Shown: positions 1-7,293, counted from the first letter of the stretch. The stretch is 24,825 nt of DNA from Ruminococcaceae bacterium UBA2857 (GCA_002350705.1 DEFH01000064.1:16379-41203), one strand, 5' to 3'. Numbers and translations: made by a program. Notes: generated by a model from the sequence alone, not told the origin.

Positions 1-143
1 GAAACAATTTCTGATACTTCTTCGACGGAACTCTCGGCAGCAGAGCTTTCCGTGATAACCGTTTCAGGCGGTTTTTCCGCAAAGAAAAATGCTGATCCCA
101 ATACTGCCCCCACTACAGCTGCAATGATAATTTTCTTTTTCAC
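1..143 (-). CDS. Exported or membrane-anchored protein, 5' end only
   Basis: Only the first 47 codons are present; the gene continues past base 1. It reads from a GTG at 143-141, preceded by an AGGGGGG ribosome binding site at 151-157 with seven bases between. The protein starts with a lysine-rich n-region (MKKKIII) and a hydrophobic stretch up to about residue 21, then turns polar and rich in Ser/Glu/Val, as in a linker after a signal peptide or N-terminal anchor. It lies 54 bases downstream of the transcobalamin-like surface protein, with a hairpin between them, so it may be read by leakage through that hairpin. In related Clostridia the position is often taken by another DUF4430 protein or an ECF-transporter partner. 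That is inference, since no domain is visible here. Confidence 0.6.
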   Translation of the reverse strand, partial: MKKKIIIAAVVGAVLGSAFFFAEKPPETVITESSAAESSVEEVSEIV

Positions 144-164
144 ATATATTCCCCCCTAACACAC

Positions 165-194
165 AAAAGGCTGTCCTTTGAAGAACAGCCTTTT
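165..194 (-). terminator. Hairpin between two genes of the cobalamin-linked operon
   Basis: Arms 165-174 and 185-194 are a perfect 10-bp inverted repeat (AAAAGGCTGT / ACAGCCTTTT) with a 10-base loop. It follows the stop codon of the surface protein. In the minus direction the stem ends in TTTTGTGTG, a weak U-tract, so termination may be partial and the next gene could receive readthrough. The T-run is better in the plus direction, but no plus-strand gene is seen here. Confidence 0.6.
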
Positions 195-197
195 TTA

Positions 198-2135
198 TTA
201 TTTGATTTTTTTCTTGGAAAGCACCAATGTCACACTTGCCGAAATCATCACCAGACCAAACACCAACACGATATTCCGTGTATCACCTGTCGGAACGGTG
301 TTATTGGAAGTATTATTTGAAATATTATTGGCATCAGTCCCGGAAACGGTTTGGGAAGGTTCGGCAGAAACTGTCTTTGACGGTTCATCGGAAACCTCTT
401 TTGACGGTTGACTGTCATCAGCGGTACTCGTTTCAGGTTCTTCAAAAACAGGAATATCCGGCATACCGTTTTTATGCTGATACATTACCGAAACCGCATA
501 AAATGCCTGTGCTGTGGAAATTGCATTTCCGTCGCCGTTTTCAGCGTGTGCAAAAGTTCCGTCATCTTGATAGTACCTCATCAGTGCATCAAAAATCGTA
601 TTGCCGTTTTTAATAAATCTCTCGTCACTCAGAATATCTATATCAAGCATTGTCAGACCTGCTATCACCTGTGAACAGCTTTCGCTGTCCTCTGCTCCGT
701 AGGAAACATATCCGCCATTGTCTTTCTGACTTTCCGAAAGAAATGCCAAGGCTTTTTCAACAGCGGGTTTGACATTTTCTTTGTCTTTATAAGGTGCAAG
801 TGCCTGCAATGCCATTCCCGTCATATCGGCATCGGACTTGTTTCCGACATCAAATGTCCAGCCGCCGTCTTGTCCCTGTGCTTTCAGGATTTCATCAATC
901 AGCTTTTCTCTTGTGGTCTGATTCACACCGTCTTTGGCTTTCGGCACATAGTAATATGCATTCGTATCAAATGCCATGAGTGCGTAAATGGCACCGTTAA
1001 CACCCTGATTTGTCACATAATCCATGTCGGACAACGGCTCGAGCAAATTATATCCGTAAAAATCATAGATATTTTTTTCCATGCCCGACACTGCCAACGC
1101 AACTCCCGATACGGCTGTGGAACGGGTGCCGCTGATTTTGGATGTACCGATACTGTCCAGATACTCCTTTACGCTTGCAGTATACTGAGCTTTCACTTCA
1201 TCTGTCAGCAAACCGAACTTCGCAAGATTGATCATGCCCCACTCATTGCCATAGACCGCCTGCTGTTCGGGATATTTTTCCCTCAGTTCAGCCACTGTCA
1301 TTTTCTTTTCGGCAGGCTCGGAAACTTCTTCTTCCTTTGACAACTCAGAGGAAATTTCTTTCGCTTTGCTGTTAATGCCGATCTGATAAACCGTTTCCGT
1401 CACTCCGTCAGGCACATAGCTCATCCATGCACTGTTCGCTACTCCGATAAAAATCGTATCTCCGTCAGCAACTTCTATTTCCTGATTTCTTTTGCAGTCT
1501 GTACCGATTTCATCGGCTGTATAGTCATTCTTATACATCTTCACGGGAAAGGACTTGCTTGAAGCGGTCGGAACAACTCTTAAAACATCTTTGTCTGACA
1601 ATTCCAGTGTATACTCCGTTACGTTCGGATCAAATGCAGGGGTAAGTGTGCCTGCACTGAACTGTATATCTGAAAGTGTCGTATCAATCGACATCCAGTC
1701 ATAGCCCAAATCAGCCCCCCAATTCATGGTATACATGAAATGCACTTCGTCACCGTCCGACAGCTTGCCGTTTGCCACACTGTACGCAGACAAGCCCTCA
1801 TCTGTAAACCAGTCATCAAGTGTTGCCATCCATGCACCGCCCTGTGTTCCGCCAAGTCCGTTGATTTCACTGACAAATCCCATATCTGCACCGGCTTGTG
1901 TAAAACCGTTTTCCTCAACCGCCTTAGCGAATGCTGTCAGAGCATTATCACTTTGATCAATTTCCACCATGCTGTCAAACAGGATACCGTCCCAACTGCC
2001 GCCGTCCGTCACTGCAAGCGTACTGTTTTCAACAATCACCCTGACTTTTGCGTTGTCCTCCGCCGCTCCTGCATTCATCGGCAATGCTGACATCAGCAAT
2101 GCCAGTGCTCCTGCCACTGACAAGATTTTTTTCAT
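198..2135 (-). CDS. Cell-surface transcobalamin-like protein: DUF4430, cadherin-like sandwich, alpha/alpha toroid, sortase-like anchor
   Basis: 645 residues. Residues 1-25 form a Sec signal peptide. Residues about 30-146 look like a DUF4430 domain, with the WMATLDDWF motif at 102-110; this family resembles the C-terminal beta domain of transcobalamin and intrinsic factor. Residues about 150-255 look like a cadherin-like beta-sandwich. Residues about 285-557 hold terpenoid-cyclase/transcobalamin-type helical repeats, including QGQDGGWTF and DADMTGMALQAL, close to the repeat of the B12-carrier alpha barrel. A Ser/Thr/Pro/Glu-rich wall-spanning stretch follows, then VPTGD at 614-618, a hydrophobic helix and a KKKIK tail, resembling a sortase anchor. 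The start is ATG with GGAGG seven bases upstream and overlaps the previous gene by ATGA. The leader of the operon carries a cobalamin riboswitch. The likely role is binding corrinoid, or a complex glycan or terpenoid ligand, at the cell surface. The domains are seen; B12 binding is inferred. Confidence 0.85.
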   Translation of the reverse strand: MKKILSVAGALALLMSALPMNAGAAEDNAKVRVIVENSTLAVTDGGSWDGILFDSMVEIDQSDNALTAFAKAVEENGFTQAGADMGFVSEINGLGGTQGGAWMATLDDWFTDEGLSAYSVANGKLSDGDEVHFMYTMNWGADLGYDWMSIDTTLSDIQFSAGTLTPAFDPNVTEYTLELSDKDVLRVVPTASSKSFPVKMYKNDYTADEIGTDCKRNQEIEVADGDTIFIGVANSAWMSYVPDGVTETVYQIGINSKAKEISSELSKEEEVSEPAEKKMTVAELREKYPEQQAVYGNEWGMINLAKFGLLTDEVKAQYTASVKEYLDSIGTSKISGTRSTAVSGVALAVSGMEKNIYDFYGYNLLEPLSDMDYVTNQGVNGAIYALMAFDTNAYYYVPKAKDGVNQTTREKLIDEILKAQGQDGGWTFDVGNKSDADMTGMALQALAPYKDKENVKPAVEKALAFLSESQKDNGGYVSYGAEDSESCSQVIAGLTMLDIDILSDERFIKNGNTIFDALMRYYQDDGTFAHAENGDGNAISTAQAFYAVSVMYQHKNGMPDIPVFEEPETSTADDSQPSKEVSDEPSKTVSAEPSQTVSGTDANNISNNTSNNTVPTGDTRNIVLVFGLVMISASVTLVLSKKKIK

Positions 2136-2419
2136 ACATTTTCCTCCGTTTCTTTAACGAGAGAAAGCATTTGTTTTTTCTGTTCTTTCAGAAGTTTTTT
2201 GCGTCTTTCACGCTTCAGGCGGCTTTTGTCCTTTGCGGAAACTTCGGGCGGTTCTTTCAAGCCCGCACTTTCCAAAGCCCTGTTCCATGCTCCCAGCTTC
2301 TGCTTGATGAAACACACCGTTTCATTATCAAAGTCGGCTTTCTTTGGCAGTCTGCCAAGTTCTTCCGCTTTGTTCCGCAAAATCTGTACAGCGTATTGTG
2401 TTTTTTCTTCCTTATTCAT
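2132..2419 (-). CDS. Small basic protein with one homing-endonuclease-associated (HNR) repeat
   Basis: 95 residues from the ATG at 2419, chosen because GGAG lies six bases upstream; a longer frame reaches a TTG at 2476 but has no ribosome binding site. Residues about 17-54 match the HNR pattern: LGRLPKKADF, then a spaced IKQKLGAWNRAL and ESAGL. These repeats are small helical DNA-binding-like modules found singly in many Clostridia proteins. The C-terminal half is strongly basic and predicted helical (KDKSRLKRERRKK). No catalytic domain is present. It is the first gene after the cobalamin riboswitch and overlaps the surface-protein gene by ATGA, so the two are probably translationally coupled. 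It could be a regulator of the operon or an RNA- or DNA-binding accessory. Function unknown. Confidence 0.75.
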   Translation of the reverse strand: MNKEEKTQYAVQILRNKAEELGRLPKKADFDNETVCFIKQKLGAWNRALESAGLKEPPEVSAKDKSRLKRERRKKLLKEQKKQMLSLVKETEENV

Positions 2420-2557
2420 ACAAGACTCCATCAAAACAAATATGCTTTCCCTGCATACCCTGCAAAGAAAGCACAACAGATTTTTCCGTATGGCATTTTC
2501 TGCCGTACGGATATGAAAATCGGCTGCACTTCTTCCTGTCCAAGATTGCTTTACCTG
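2420..2557 (-). promoter_or_regulatory. Expression platform of the riboswitch, with two hairpins
   Basis: This leader stretch links the riboswitch to the first gene. One hairpin is at 2486-2510 (arms CCGTA..GGCA, 4-base and 5-base blocks around one mismatch). A second is at 2443-2473 with 7-bp arms TGCTTTC / GAAAGCA and an inner TGCA pair; it is followed by TATTTGTTTTG and then the ribosome binding site of the small protein. The second hairpin could act as a weak terminator or hide the ribosome binding site. Which one responds to ligand cannot be told by eye. Confidence 0.4.
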
Positions 2558-2661
2558 AAAAATGCGGGAGTATTCTGACTGTTACAGTAATGACGGTTGT
2601 CCGGGAGTTTCGCCCGATTCCCAATTATCTACTCGCACGAAGGCTTTCAGACCGCATTTTT
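2558..2661 (-). promoter_or_regulatory. Cobalamin (B12) riboswitch
   Basis: On the minus strand a perfect 10-bp closing stem (AAAAATGCGG at 2661-2652 with CCGCATTTTT at 2567-2558) encloses conserved cobalamin-riboswitch blocks in order: GGGAA, a GGGCGAAACTCCC stem-loop matching the GGTGxAAxTCC element, ATTACTGTAA matching CxACTGTxA, and AGTCAGAATACTCCCGC matching AGxCAGxATACxxGCC. The long accessory stems of classical versions and a clear GCCACTG box are missing, so it is closer to the short Cbl-II (AdoCbl-variant) class. It begins about 18 bases after the predicted transcription start. It should lower expression of the operon when cobalamin is plentiful. Confidence 0.85.
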
Positions 2662-2685
2662 GACGGATATTCAATTCTCAACAAA

Positions 2686-2714
2686 ACTATATCAGATTTT
2701 CCGTTTCCTGTCAA
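2686..2714 (-). promoter_or_regulatory. SigA promoter of the cobalamin-linked operon
   Basis: The -35 box is TTGACA (2714-2709) and the -10 box TATAGT (2691-2686), with a 17-base spacer and a TGA extended -10. The predicted start is near 2679, just ahead of the riboswitch. The -35 box lies next to the 3' end of bofA. Confidence 0.8.
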
Positions 2715-2718
2715 GCGT

Positions 2719-2979
2719 CTACAGAATCATTTGCAGGATCAGGAGCATGGTCACACCCGGAATCCCCAGCACTGCCGATACCGACAGTGACAGCACACTC
2801 ACGGGGATACTCACGTTCGTATATCCCGAGCATACATTGACCGCAATCAAAGAAAGCACTCCTGCCAGCATGGATAGAACAGTCGCTCTGAGAGGAGCTT
2901 TTGCCCCTTCTATTTTTCGTATAATCGCCATTACAAGTACTACTCCTGCACAGATTCCTGCCGTTTCCCATCCCGACAT
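2719..2979 (-). CDS. bofA: BofA-family pro-sigma-K processing inhibitor-like membrane protein
   Basis: 86 residues, the usual BofA size (87 in Bacillus subtilis). Two hydrophobic segments (about 8-20 and 32-52) precede the conserved C-terminal part: VNVCSGYTNVSIPVS, then SAVLGIPGVTMLLIL, which matches the family pattern of NxxGG, PxN and LGIPG. BofA holds the SpoIVFB protease inactive in the outer forespore membrane until the mother-cell checkpoint is passed. The start is ATG with AAGGAG seven bases upstream. It is the last gene of rex-mutY-bofA, 31 bases after mutY, with no promoter visible between. The second Asn-region residue is Ser here (IPVS rather than VPIN), so the exact role in sporulation is not certain. 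Confidence 0.75.
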   Translation of the reverse strand: MSGWETAGICAGVVLVMAIIRKIEGAKAPLRATVLSMLAGVLSLIAVNVCSGYTNVSIPVSVLSLSVSAVLGIPGVTMLLILQMIL

Positions 2980-3010
2980 AGCCTGTCACTCCTTATTTTT
3001 ACTGACTGTT

Positions 3011-4045
3011 TCATTTTATGAAACTGTCGGGCAGGCTATGACACATTTTCCAAAAAGGCTGAAACGCTGTCGGCAAAGCATATTGTTCCGTCAGTTCCTG
3101 CGGAGACACCCACAAAAAATCTCCGCACTGCTCCCGTACCGTTACCAGATAGCCCTGCATATACCAATCAATATGAGTAAACGTATGCTTGGCTTTTCCT
3201 AAAAAAGAAATGCTCAACGGGTGTAATTTTTCTTTCAGCTGCTCAGGCGTATCAAATCCGTCCCGGTTCGGAAACTGATACATTCCCGACAGCAAGCCTT
3301 CGGAAAGTCTTTTTTCAATGGCAATTTTGCCGTCACAGTACAAAATCAACACTGTTTTTTCTTCTTTTTTGCGTTTCAGAGACTTGATTCGGACAGGAAT
3401 TTCACTTGTCAGTCCGTCACGGCACGACACACAGTACTTTGCAATCGGACACTCTCCGCACAAAGGCGAACGATTGGGCAGACATACCGTTTCACCAAGT
3501 TCCATAATTGCTTCATTAAAAATCCCTGCCTGCTGCGGAAGAATTTTTGCAAGCTGTTTGGTAAACTCTTTTTTGGTCTGCGGAAGCAATACATTTTCCC
3601 TGCTGCCAAGCACTCTTGCCATCACTCGCAGAACATTTCCGTCCACTGCCGTAACTTTCTCCCGAAAGCAAATGGATGCCACGGCACCTGCGGTATACTC
3701 TCCGATTCCCGACAGCTTCATGATTTCCTCATACGAACGGGGAAACTCTCCATGATATTTCTGCATAATTGTCCGAGCGGCTTTTTGGAGATTTTTGGCT
3801 CTGCTGTAATAGCCCAGACCTTCCCACAATTTCAGCAGCTTATCTTCCGAAATCAAACTCAGACTTTCGATATCGGGAATTTCCTGTATAAAGCGTGTAT
3901 AATATTTTTTCACTGCCTCGATTCTGGTTTGCTGGAGCATGATTTCCGACACCCACACATGATACGGCTCTTTGTCTTTTCTCCACGGAAGTTCTCTTTG
4001 ATGAGTTTCAAACCACTGCATTAACGGCTGTACAATTTTTTCCAT
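3011..4045 (-). CDS. mutY: A/G-specific adenine DNA glycosylase MutY
   Basis: 344 residues. MutY removes adenine paired with 8-oxoguanine and so prevents G-to-T mutations. The HhH-GPD fold is evident: WVSEIMLQQT carries the general acid Glu34; LSGIGEYTAGAVAS (111-124) is the helix-hairpin-helix; VDGNVLR holds the catalytic Asp135. Four cysteines at 188, 196, 199 and 205 form the [4Fe-4S] cluster, with spacing X7-X2-X5 instead of the E. coli X6-X2-X5. Residues from about 225 form the MutT-like C-terminal domain that recognises 8-oxoG (TVLILYCDGKIAIEKR, then GLLSGMYQFPNR). The ATG follows the rex stop by six bases and its ribosome binding site (GAGGA) lies in the end of rex, so it is co-transcribed with the redox regulator. 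Confidence 0.95.
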   Translation of the reverse strand: MEKIVQPLMQWFETHQRELPWRKDKEPYHVWVSEIMLQQTRIEAVKKYYTRFIQEIPDIESLSLISEDKLLKLWEGLGYYSRAKNLQKAARTIMQKYHGEFPRSYEEIMKLSGIGEYTAGAVASICFREKVTAVDGNVLRVMARVLGSRENVLLPQTKKEFTKQLAKILPQQAGIFNEAIMELGETVCLPNRSPLCGECPIAKYCVSCRDGLTSEIPVRIKSLKRKKEEKTVLILYCDGKIAIEKRLSEGLLSGMYQFPNRDGFDTPEQLKEKLHPLSISFLGKAKHTFTHIDWYMQGYLVTVREQCGDFLWVSPQELTEQYALPTAFQPFWKMCHSLPDSFIK

Positions 4046-4051
4046 ACGGTA

Positions 4052-4702
4052 TTATTCCTCACTCTGTGCATGGGCTTCCGAAATCTTATAGCACAAAATC
4101 ATCAGGCTGTCATTCAGATGCACATTTTCCACAATGATGTCACTATACACAACCGATAAATCATAATGGCTGAAATTCCAGTAATTTCTGATTCCCAGAT
4201 GATAGCACCTGTCCAGCAATTCCCTTGCCGCTGTCTTCGGAACACAAAATATTGCAACATCCGGTTTGTTTTCACGGCAGAATTCCTCCAGTTCATCGCT
4301 GTGAAACACGGTACAATTCTGTATGGTCTGTCCCATTTTAGCAGAATCGTTATCAAAAATACCAATTAACCGAAAACCTCTTTTTTCAAAAGCCATATGT
4401 ACCGCAACGGCTTTTCCTAAATTTCCCGCACCAATCAACACGGCTTTGTAAGAATTTCGGATTCCCAAAATATGACCGATTTCCCCATACAGTCCTTTTA
4501 CGGAATAGCCATATCCCTGCTGTCCGAAACCTCCGAAACAATTGAGATCCTGTCTTATCTGAGAGGCTGTCAGCCCCATTTTATCGGACAGTTCACGAGA
4601 TGATATTCTTGTTATATTGTTATCCAGAAGTTCTCCGAGAAATCTGTAATATCGGGGAAGTCTTCTGATAACGGGAGCAGATATTTTTCTGTCTTTTTTC
4701 AT
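4052..4702 (-). CDS. rex: Redox-sensing transcriptional repressor Rex
   Basis: 216 residues, normal for the family. Rex senses the NADH/NAD+ ratio and releases DNA when NADH is high, opening fermentative and hydrogen-forming pathways. The N-terminal winged helix spans about 1-80, with SSRELSDKMGLTASQIRQDL (34-53) as the recognition region and the Rex-typical FGGFGQQGYGY motif. The Rossmann domain begins with VLIGAGNLGKAV (88-99), a GxGxxG dinucleotide-binding loop, and continues to the C-terminal swapped helix. The start is the ATG at 4702, with GGGTGA upstream. It heads the rex-mutY-bofA operon and has its own promoter and a possible operator just downstream of it. Confidence 0.95.
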   Translation of the reverse strand: MKKDRKISAPVIRRLPRYYRFLGELLDNNITRISSRELSDKMGLTASQIRQDLNCFGGFGQQGYGYSVKGLYGEIGHILGIRNSYKAVLIGAGNLGKAVAVHMAFEKRGFRLIGIFDNDSAKMGQTIQNCTVFHSDELEEFCRENKPDVAIFCVPKTAARELLDRCYHLGIRNYWNFSHYDLSVVYSDIIVENVHLNDSLMILCYKISEAHAQSEE

Positions 4703-4724
4703 TGATCAGTCACCCGTCTGTTCT

Positions 4725-4742
4725 TTGTTAATTTTTTGTCAT
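4725..4742 (-). promoter_or_regulatory. Possible Rex operator (autoregulation)
   Basis: On the minus strand the 18 bases read ATGACAA, four A, TTAACAA. This matches 11 of 14 defined positions of the Rex consensus TTGTTAA-N4-TTAACAA; the right half is perfect. The site lies just downstream of the predicted start point, where binding would block transcription. Confidence 0.45.
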
Positions 4743-4751
4743 TCCACTTAT

Positions 4752-4780
4752 AGTTTAACAGCTTTCCCTGCAAATGTAAA
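4752..4780 (-). promoter_or_regulatory. Promoter of rex-mutY-bofA
   Basis: The -35 box is TTTACA (4780-4775) and the -10 box TAAACT (4757-4752), with a 17-base spacer and a TGT extended -10. It lies about 50 bases ahead of the rex start and just downstream of the preceding operon's terminator. Confidence 0.6.
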
Positions 4781-4793
4781 GATTTTTTTGCAC

Positions 4794-4823
4794 AAAAAAG
4801 ACTCGCTTTCTTCAAACGAGTCT
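4794..4823 (-). terminator. Terminator of the aminotransferase/ATP-grasp operon
   Basis: A 7-bp stem (AGACTCG / CGAGTCT; arms 4817-4823 and 4799-4805) is followed on the minus strand by six T. It starts ten bases after the ATP-grasp stop codon. Confidence 0.9.
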
Positions 4824-4832
4824 CTGTAAGAA

Positions 4833-5852
4833 TTATTTCTTTACTTTCATTCCGGTTGCCTCGATTACGGGAATCAAACCGATTTTAGGCTTGTCGGGAT
4901 CGGGAAGCTGCGGAAAATCGTATGCCGGAAAATCATTTCCCTCTACAATAATCGGTCCGTCAGGCGTGATACAAACGTCCCAGCCGACATAGCCGAAATC
5001 ATCTACCACAAGTGCCGCTTTTTTGACAAGCTCTTTGATTTCGTTCATATATGGCAGCTTATATCCCACAAACGGTATTCCTGTTGCAGGGTGTGCGTCA
5101 TAGTTCACTAAAGCAGAAGTATGTCCCTGTCCGACAATCTCGCCTTTGTCCAGGTCAAAATGACACGCAAGACCGCCATTCTCCAGATTATCGACAAACT
5201 TTCCTCCGTTGCCCATCTTGAACACGGCATATAAAATATTCGGCTTGCCGTCATATACCAGTGTCACGATTCTGAGACAGTTAATCGAATTCGGGTAGAT
5301 TCTTGCTGCATCAGGGTGCTGTGTGATAACTTCCTCAATCACTCCGAAATGTTTTTCAGGCTGCCTGATATACTCATACAGCTTTTTGGTATCTTCAAAA
5401 TCCGATACTTTGATTTTTTCAATCCCCTTGCCGCTTTCACCGATATTCGGCTTGGCAAAGAAATACTCTTTCCCCTGCACGAATTTTTCAAACTCTTCAT
5501 AGCCGATATCCGCCAAATCAATCACTTCTCTGCCGAGAAACTCTTTGAATCTTTTGTCAAAGACATTCTTTTCATTGAAAATATATCTCAGATCTCTCCT
5601 GTTGAGTTTGGAAATAAGATATTTATTCTTCATTCTCGTCAGATAGGTTTTTCTTTCCTCTTTGTTCATGTTGTAGAACTCAAAGATAATATAGTCATAA
5701 TAGCCTGCACCGTATTTCAAGCCGCAGCCTATCATGTCAAAAAAAGTTTTGACTTTGCTCTGTCCCGATTTTTCATATACCGTATTAATGGCTTTTTTCA
5801 TTTTACTGAATCTGACACCCGTCAGGATTCTTGCAAAATATCCTATATTCAT
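4833..5852 (-). CDS. ATP-grasp enzyme of the sugar-transfer-associated type
   Basis: 339 residues. The family (ATPgrasp_ST-like) joins a carboxylate, through an acyl-phosphate, to an amine or other nucleophile. The glycine-rich ATP loop appears as KPNIGESGKGIEKI (about 134-147), followed by the region around SINCLRIVTLVYDGKP. Near the C-terminus GWDVCITPDGPIIVEGND supplies the Asp, Glu and Asn that hold Mg-ATP. The N-terminal 100 residues are charged and helical and show no known domain. No signal peptide or membrane segment is visible. The start is ATG with GTGGGG upstream, 15 bases after the stop of the EctB-like aminotransferase, and a strong terminator follows; the two form a closed two-gene operon. 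The aminotransferase product, diaminobutyrate, is a plausible amine substrate. The real substrates are unknown. Confidence 0.85.
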   Translation of the reverse strand: MNIGYFARILTGVRFSKMKKAINTVYEKSGQSKVKTFFDMIGCGLKYGAGYYDYIIFEFYNMNKEERKTYLTRMKNKYLISKLNRRDLRYIFNEKNVFDKRFKEFLGREVIDLADIGYEEFEKFVQGKEYFFAKPNIGESGKGIEKIKVSDFEDTKKLYEYIRQPEKHFGVIEEVITQHPDAARIYPNSINCLRIVTLVYDGKPNILYAVFKMGNGGKFVDNLENGGLACHFDLDKGEIVGQGHTSALVNYDAHPATGIPFVGYKLPYMNEIKELVKKAALVVDDFGYVGWDVCITPDGPIIVEGNDFPAYDFPQLPDPDKPKIGLIPVIEATGMKVKK

Positions 5853-5867
5853 CGTATCCCCACTCTA

Positions 5868-7133
5868 TTATGACAGTTTTCCGAGTTCTTCCGCAACAGA
5901 TTTTTTGATAATTTCAAGTCCCTGCAACAGTGTTTCCTCTTCAATCACCAGAGGCGGCATGAGTTTGACAACAGAATTTTTTCTGCCGGCCCCCTCGATA
6001 ATCAGACCGTTTTCAAAGCATTTTTCAATCACTCTGTCTGCCAGTCCCTTGACAGGAATGTTCTCAAATTCGATACCCCATATCAAGCCGAGACCTCTCA
6101 TTTCCAGTCTGGTATCCAAAGGCAGAATCTCTTTTTCAATGAAGTTTTTCACGATTTCGCCTTTTTTCTTCACCTGTCCCTCTACGTCATTGGCGAGCAT
6201 ATATTCAATGCCGCCCTTTGCCGCAACAAAGGCAAGCTGATTTCCTCTGAACGTACCGTTATGTTCACCGGGCTTCCAGACATCAATTTCAGGTTTCAGC
6301 AGAGTAATTGCCAAAGGCAGGCCATAGCCGCCTATCGACTTGGACATGGTGACAATATCCGGCTGTATGCCTGCTCTTTCAAAGGAGAAGAATGTACCGC
6401 TGCGGCAGCAGCCGACCTGTACATCATCCACCACCAATAATATATCATTGTCATCACAGAATTTTCTGACTCTTTGCAGCCATTCTACATCAAATACTCG
6501 GATACCGCCCTCTGCCTGTATGGTTTCAATAAACAGAGCCGCAGGCTTTTCCACACCGCTGTGGTCATCTTTCAGCAGTTTTTCCATATAGGCGACCGTA
6601 TCAAGTTCGGGGAACATATACGGTGCAGGAATAAATGTAACATTGTCCAGCGGCACACCGGCACCTCTGCGGGATGCCTTGTCGGTCGTCAGGGCAAGGG
6701 AACCCAATGTCATACCGTGAAATGCTCCCATCAGGGCAAATACATTTCTTCTTCTCTTGACTTTTCTCGCAAGTTTCAATGCAGCTTCATTGGCATTGGT
6801 GCCTGTCGGTCCGGGGAACTGTATTTTATAATTCAGACCTCTGGGTTTTAAAATTTTTTCTTCAAAAATTTCGATAAATTCTCTTTTTGGAACGGTATAC
6901 ATATCGAGTGCGTGCATTACTCCGTCGGATTCCAGATATTCGATCAGTTTTTTCTTGATTTCGGGATTGTTATGGCCGTAATTAACCGCACCTGCCCCGC
7001 AGAAAAAATCTATATATTTTCTTCCGTCCTCGTCATAGAAAAAGGCTCCTTTTGCCTTGGTAAATACCGTCGGGAAATGCCTGCAATAAGAACGTACTTC
7101 CGATTCATAATTTTCAAAAACCTGCGTGTTCAT
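5868..7133 (-). CDS. Class III aminotransferase, diaminobutyrate-2-oxoglutarate (EctB) type
   Basis: 421 residues, the length of EctB/Dat enzymes, which convert L-aspartate-semialdehyde and glutamate to L-2,4-diaminobutyrate with PLP. The family hallmarks are visible: YESEVRSYCRHFPTVF at the N-terminus, CGAGAVNYGHNNPEIK, QFPGPTGTNANEAALKLARK, GAFHGMTLGSLALT, ETIQAEGGIRV, VVDDVQVGCCRSG and MSKSIGGYGLPLA with the PLP lysine. This set separates it from acetylornithine aminotransferase (ArgD), which is encoded at 8251-9426. No ectA or ectC lies nearby, so ectoine is not the obvious product. In place of the usual aspartate-type DEVQTG it has DDVQVGCCRSG, as EctB does. The start is ATG with GGAGAT upstream, under its own consensus promoter. 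Possible products are diaminobutyrate for a conjugate, peptide or siderophore-like compound. Confidence 0.88.
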   Translation of the reverse strand: MNTQVFENYESEVRSYCRHFPTVFTKAKGAFFYDEDGRKYIDFFCGAGAVNYGHNNPEIKKKLIEYLESDGVMHALDMYTVPKREFIEIFEEKILKPRGLNYKIQFPGPTGTNANEAALKLARKVKRRRNVFALMGAFHGMTLGSLALTTDKASRRGAGVPLDNVTFIPAPYMFPELDTVAYMEKLLKDDHSGVEKPAALFIETIQAEGGIRVFDVEWLQRVRKFCDDNDILLVVDDVQVGCCRSGTFFSFERAGIQPDIVTMSKSIGGYGLPLAITLLKPEIDVWKPGEHNGTFRGNQLAFVAAKGGIEYMLANDVEGQVKKKGEIVKNFIEKEILPLDTRLEMRGLGLIWGIEFENIPVKGLADRVIEKCFENGLIIEGAGRKNSVVKLMPPLVIEEETLLQGLEIIKKSVAEELGKLS

Positions 7134-7176
7134 ACTTATATCTCCATTTCCTATTTTAATAATTATGCCAAATCAT

Positions 7177-7205
7177 ATTTTAACCCCTTGTTAAGCAAAC
7201 GTCAA
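7177..7205 (-). promoter_or_regulatory. Promoter of the EctB-like/ATP-grasp operon
   Basis: The -35 box is TTGACG (7205-7200) and the -10 box TAAAAT (7182-7177), with a 17-base spacer. It lies 44 bases ahead of the ATG in an AT-rich stretch. Confidence 0.75.
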
Positions 7206-7293
7206 GCGAATTATCTATTTTTATCAATCTTCACATTTACCTCTCAACTTAATCCGAATATATGGCATAATACACAACATCCTCTACTGCAAC

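Noticed and set aside
2486..2510. Hairpin in the riboswitch leader as an intrinsic terminator
   Set aside because: On the minus strand it is followed by A residues, not a U-tract; kept only as part of the expression platform.
5868..7133. Second acetylornithine aminotransferase
   Set aside because: The FPGPTGTNANEAALKLARK and DDVQVGCCRSG motifs are of the EctB type, and argD is already present in the arginine operon.
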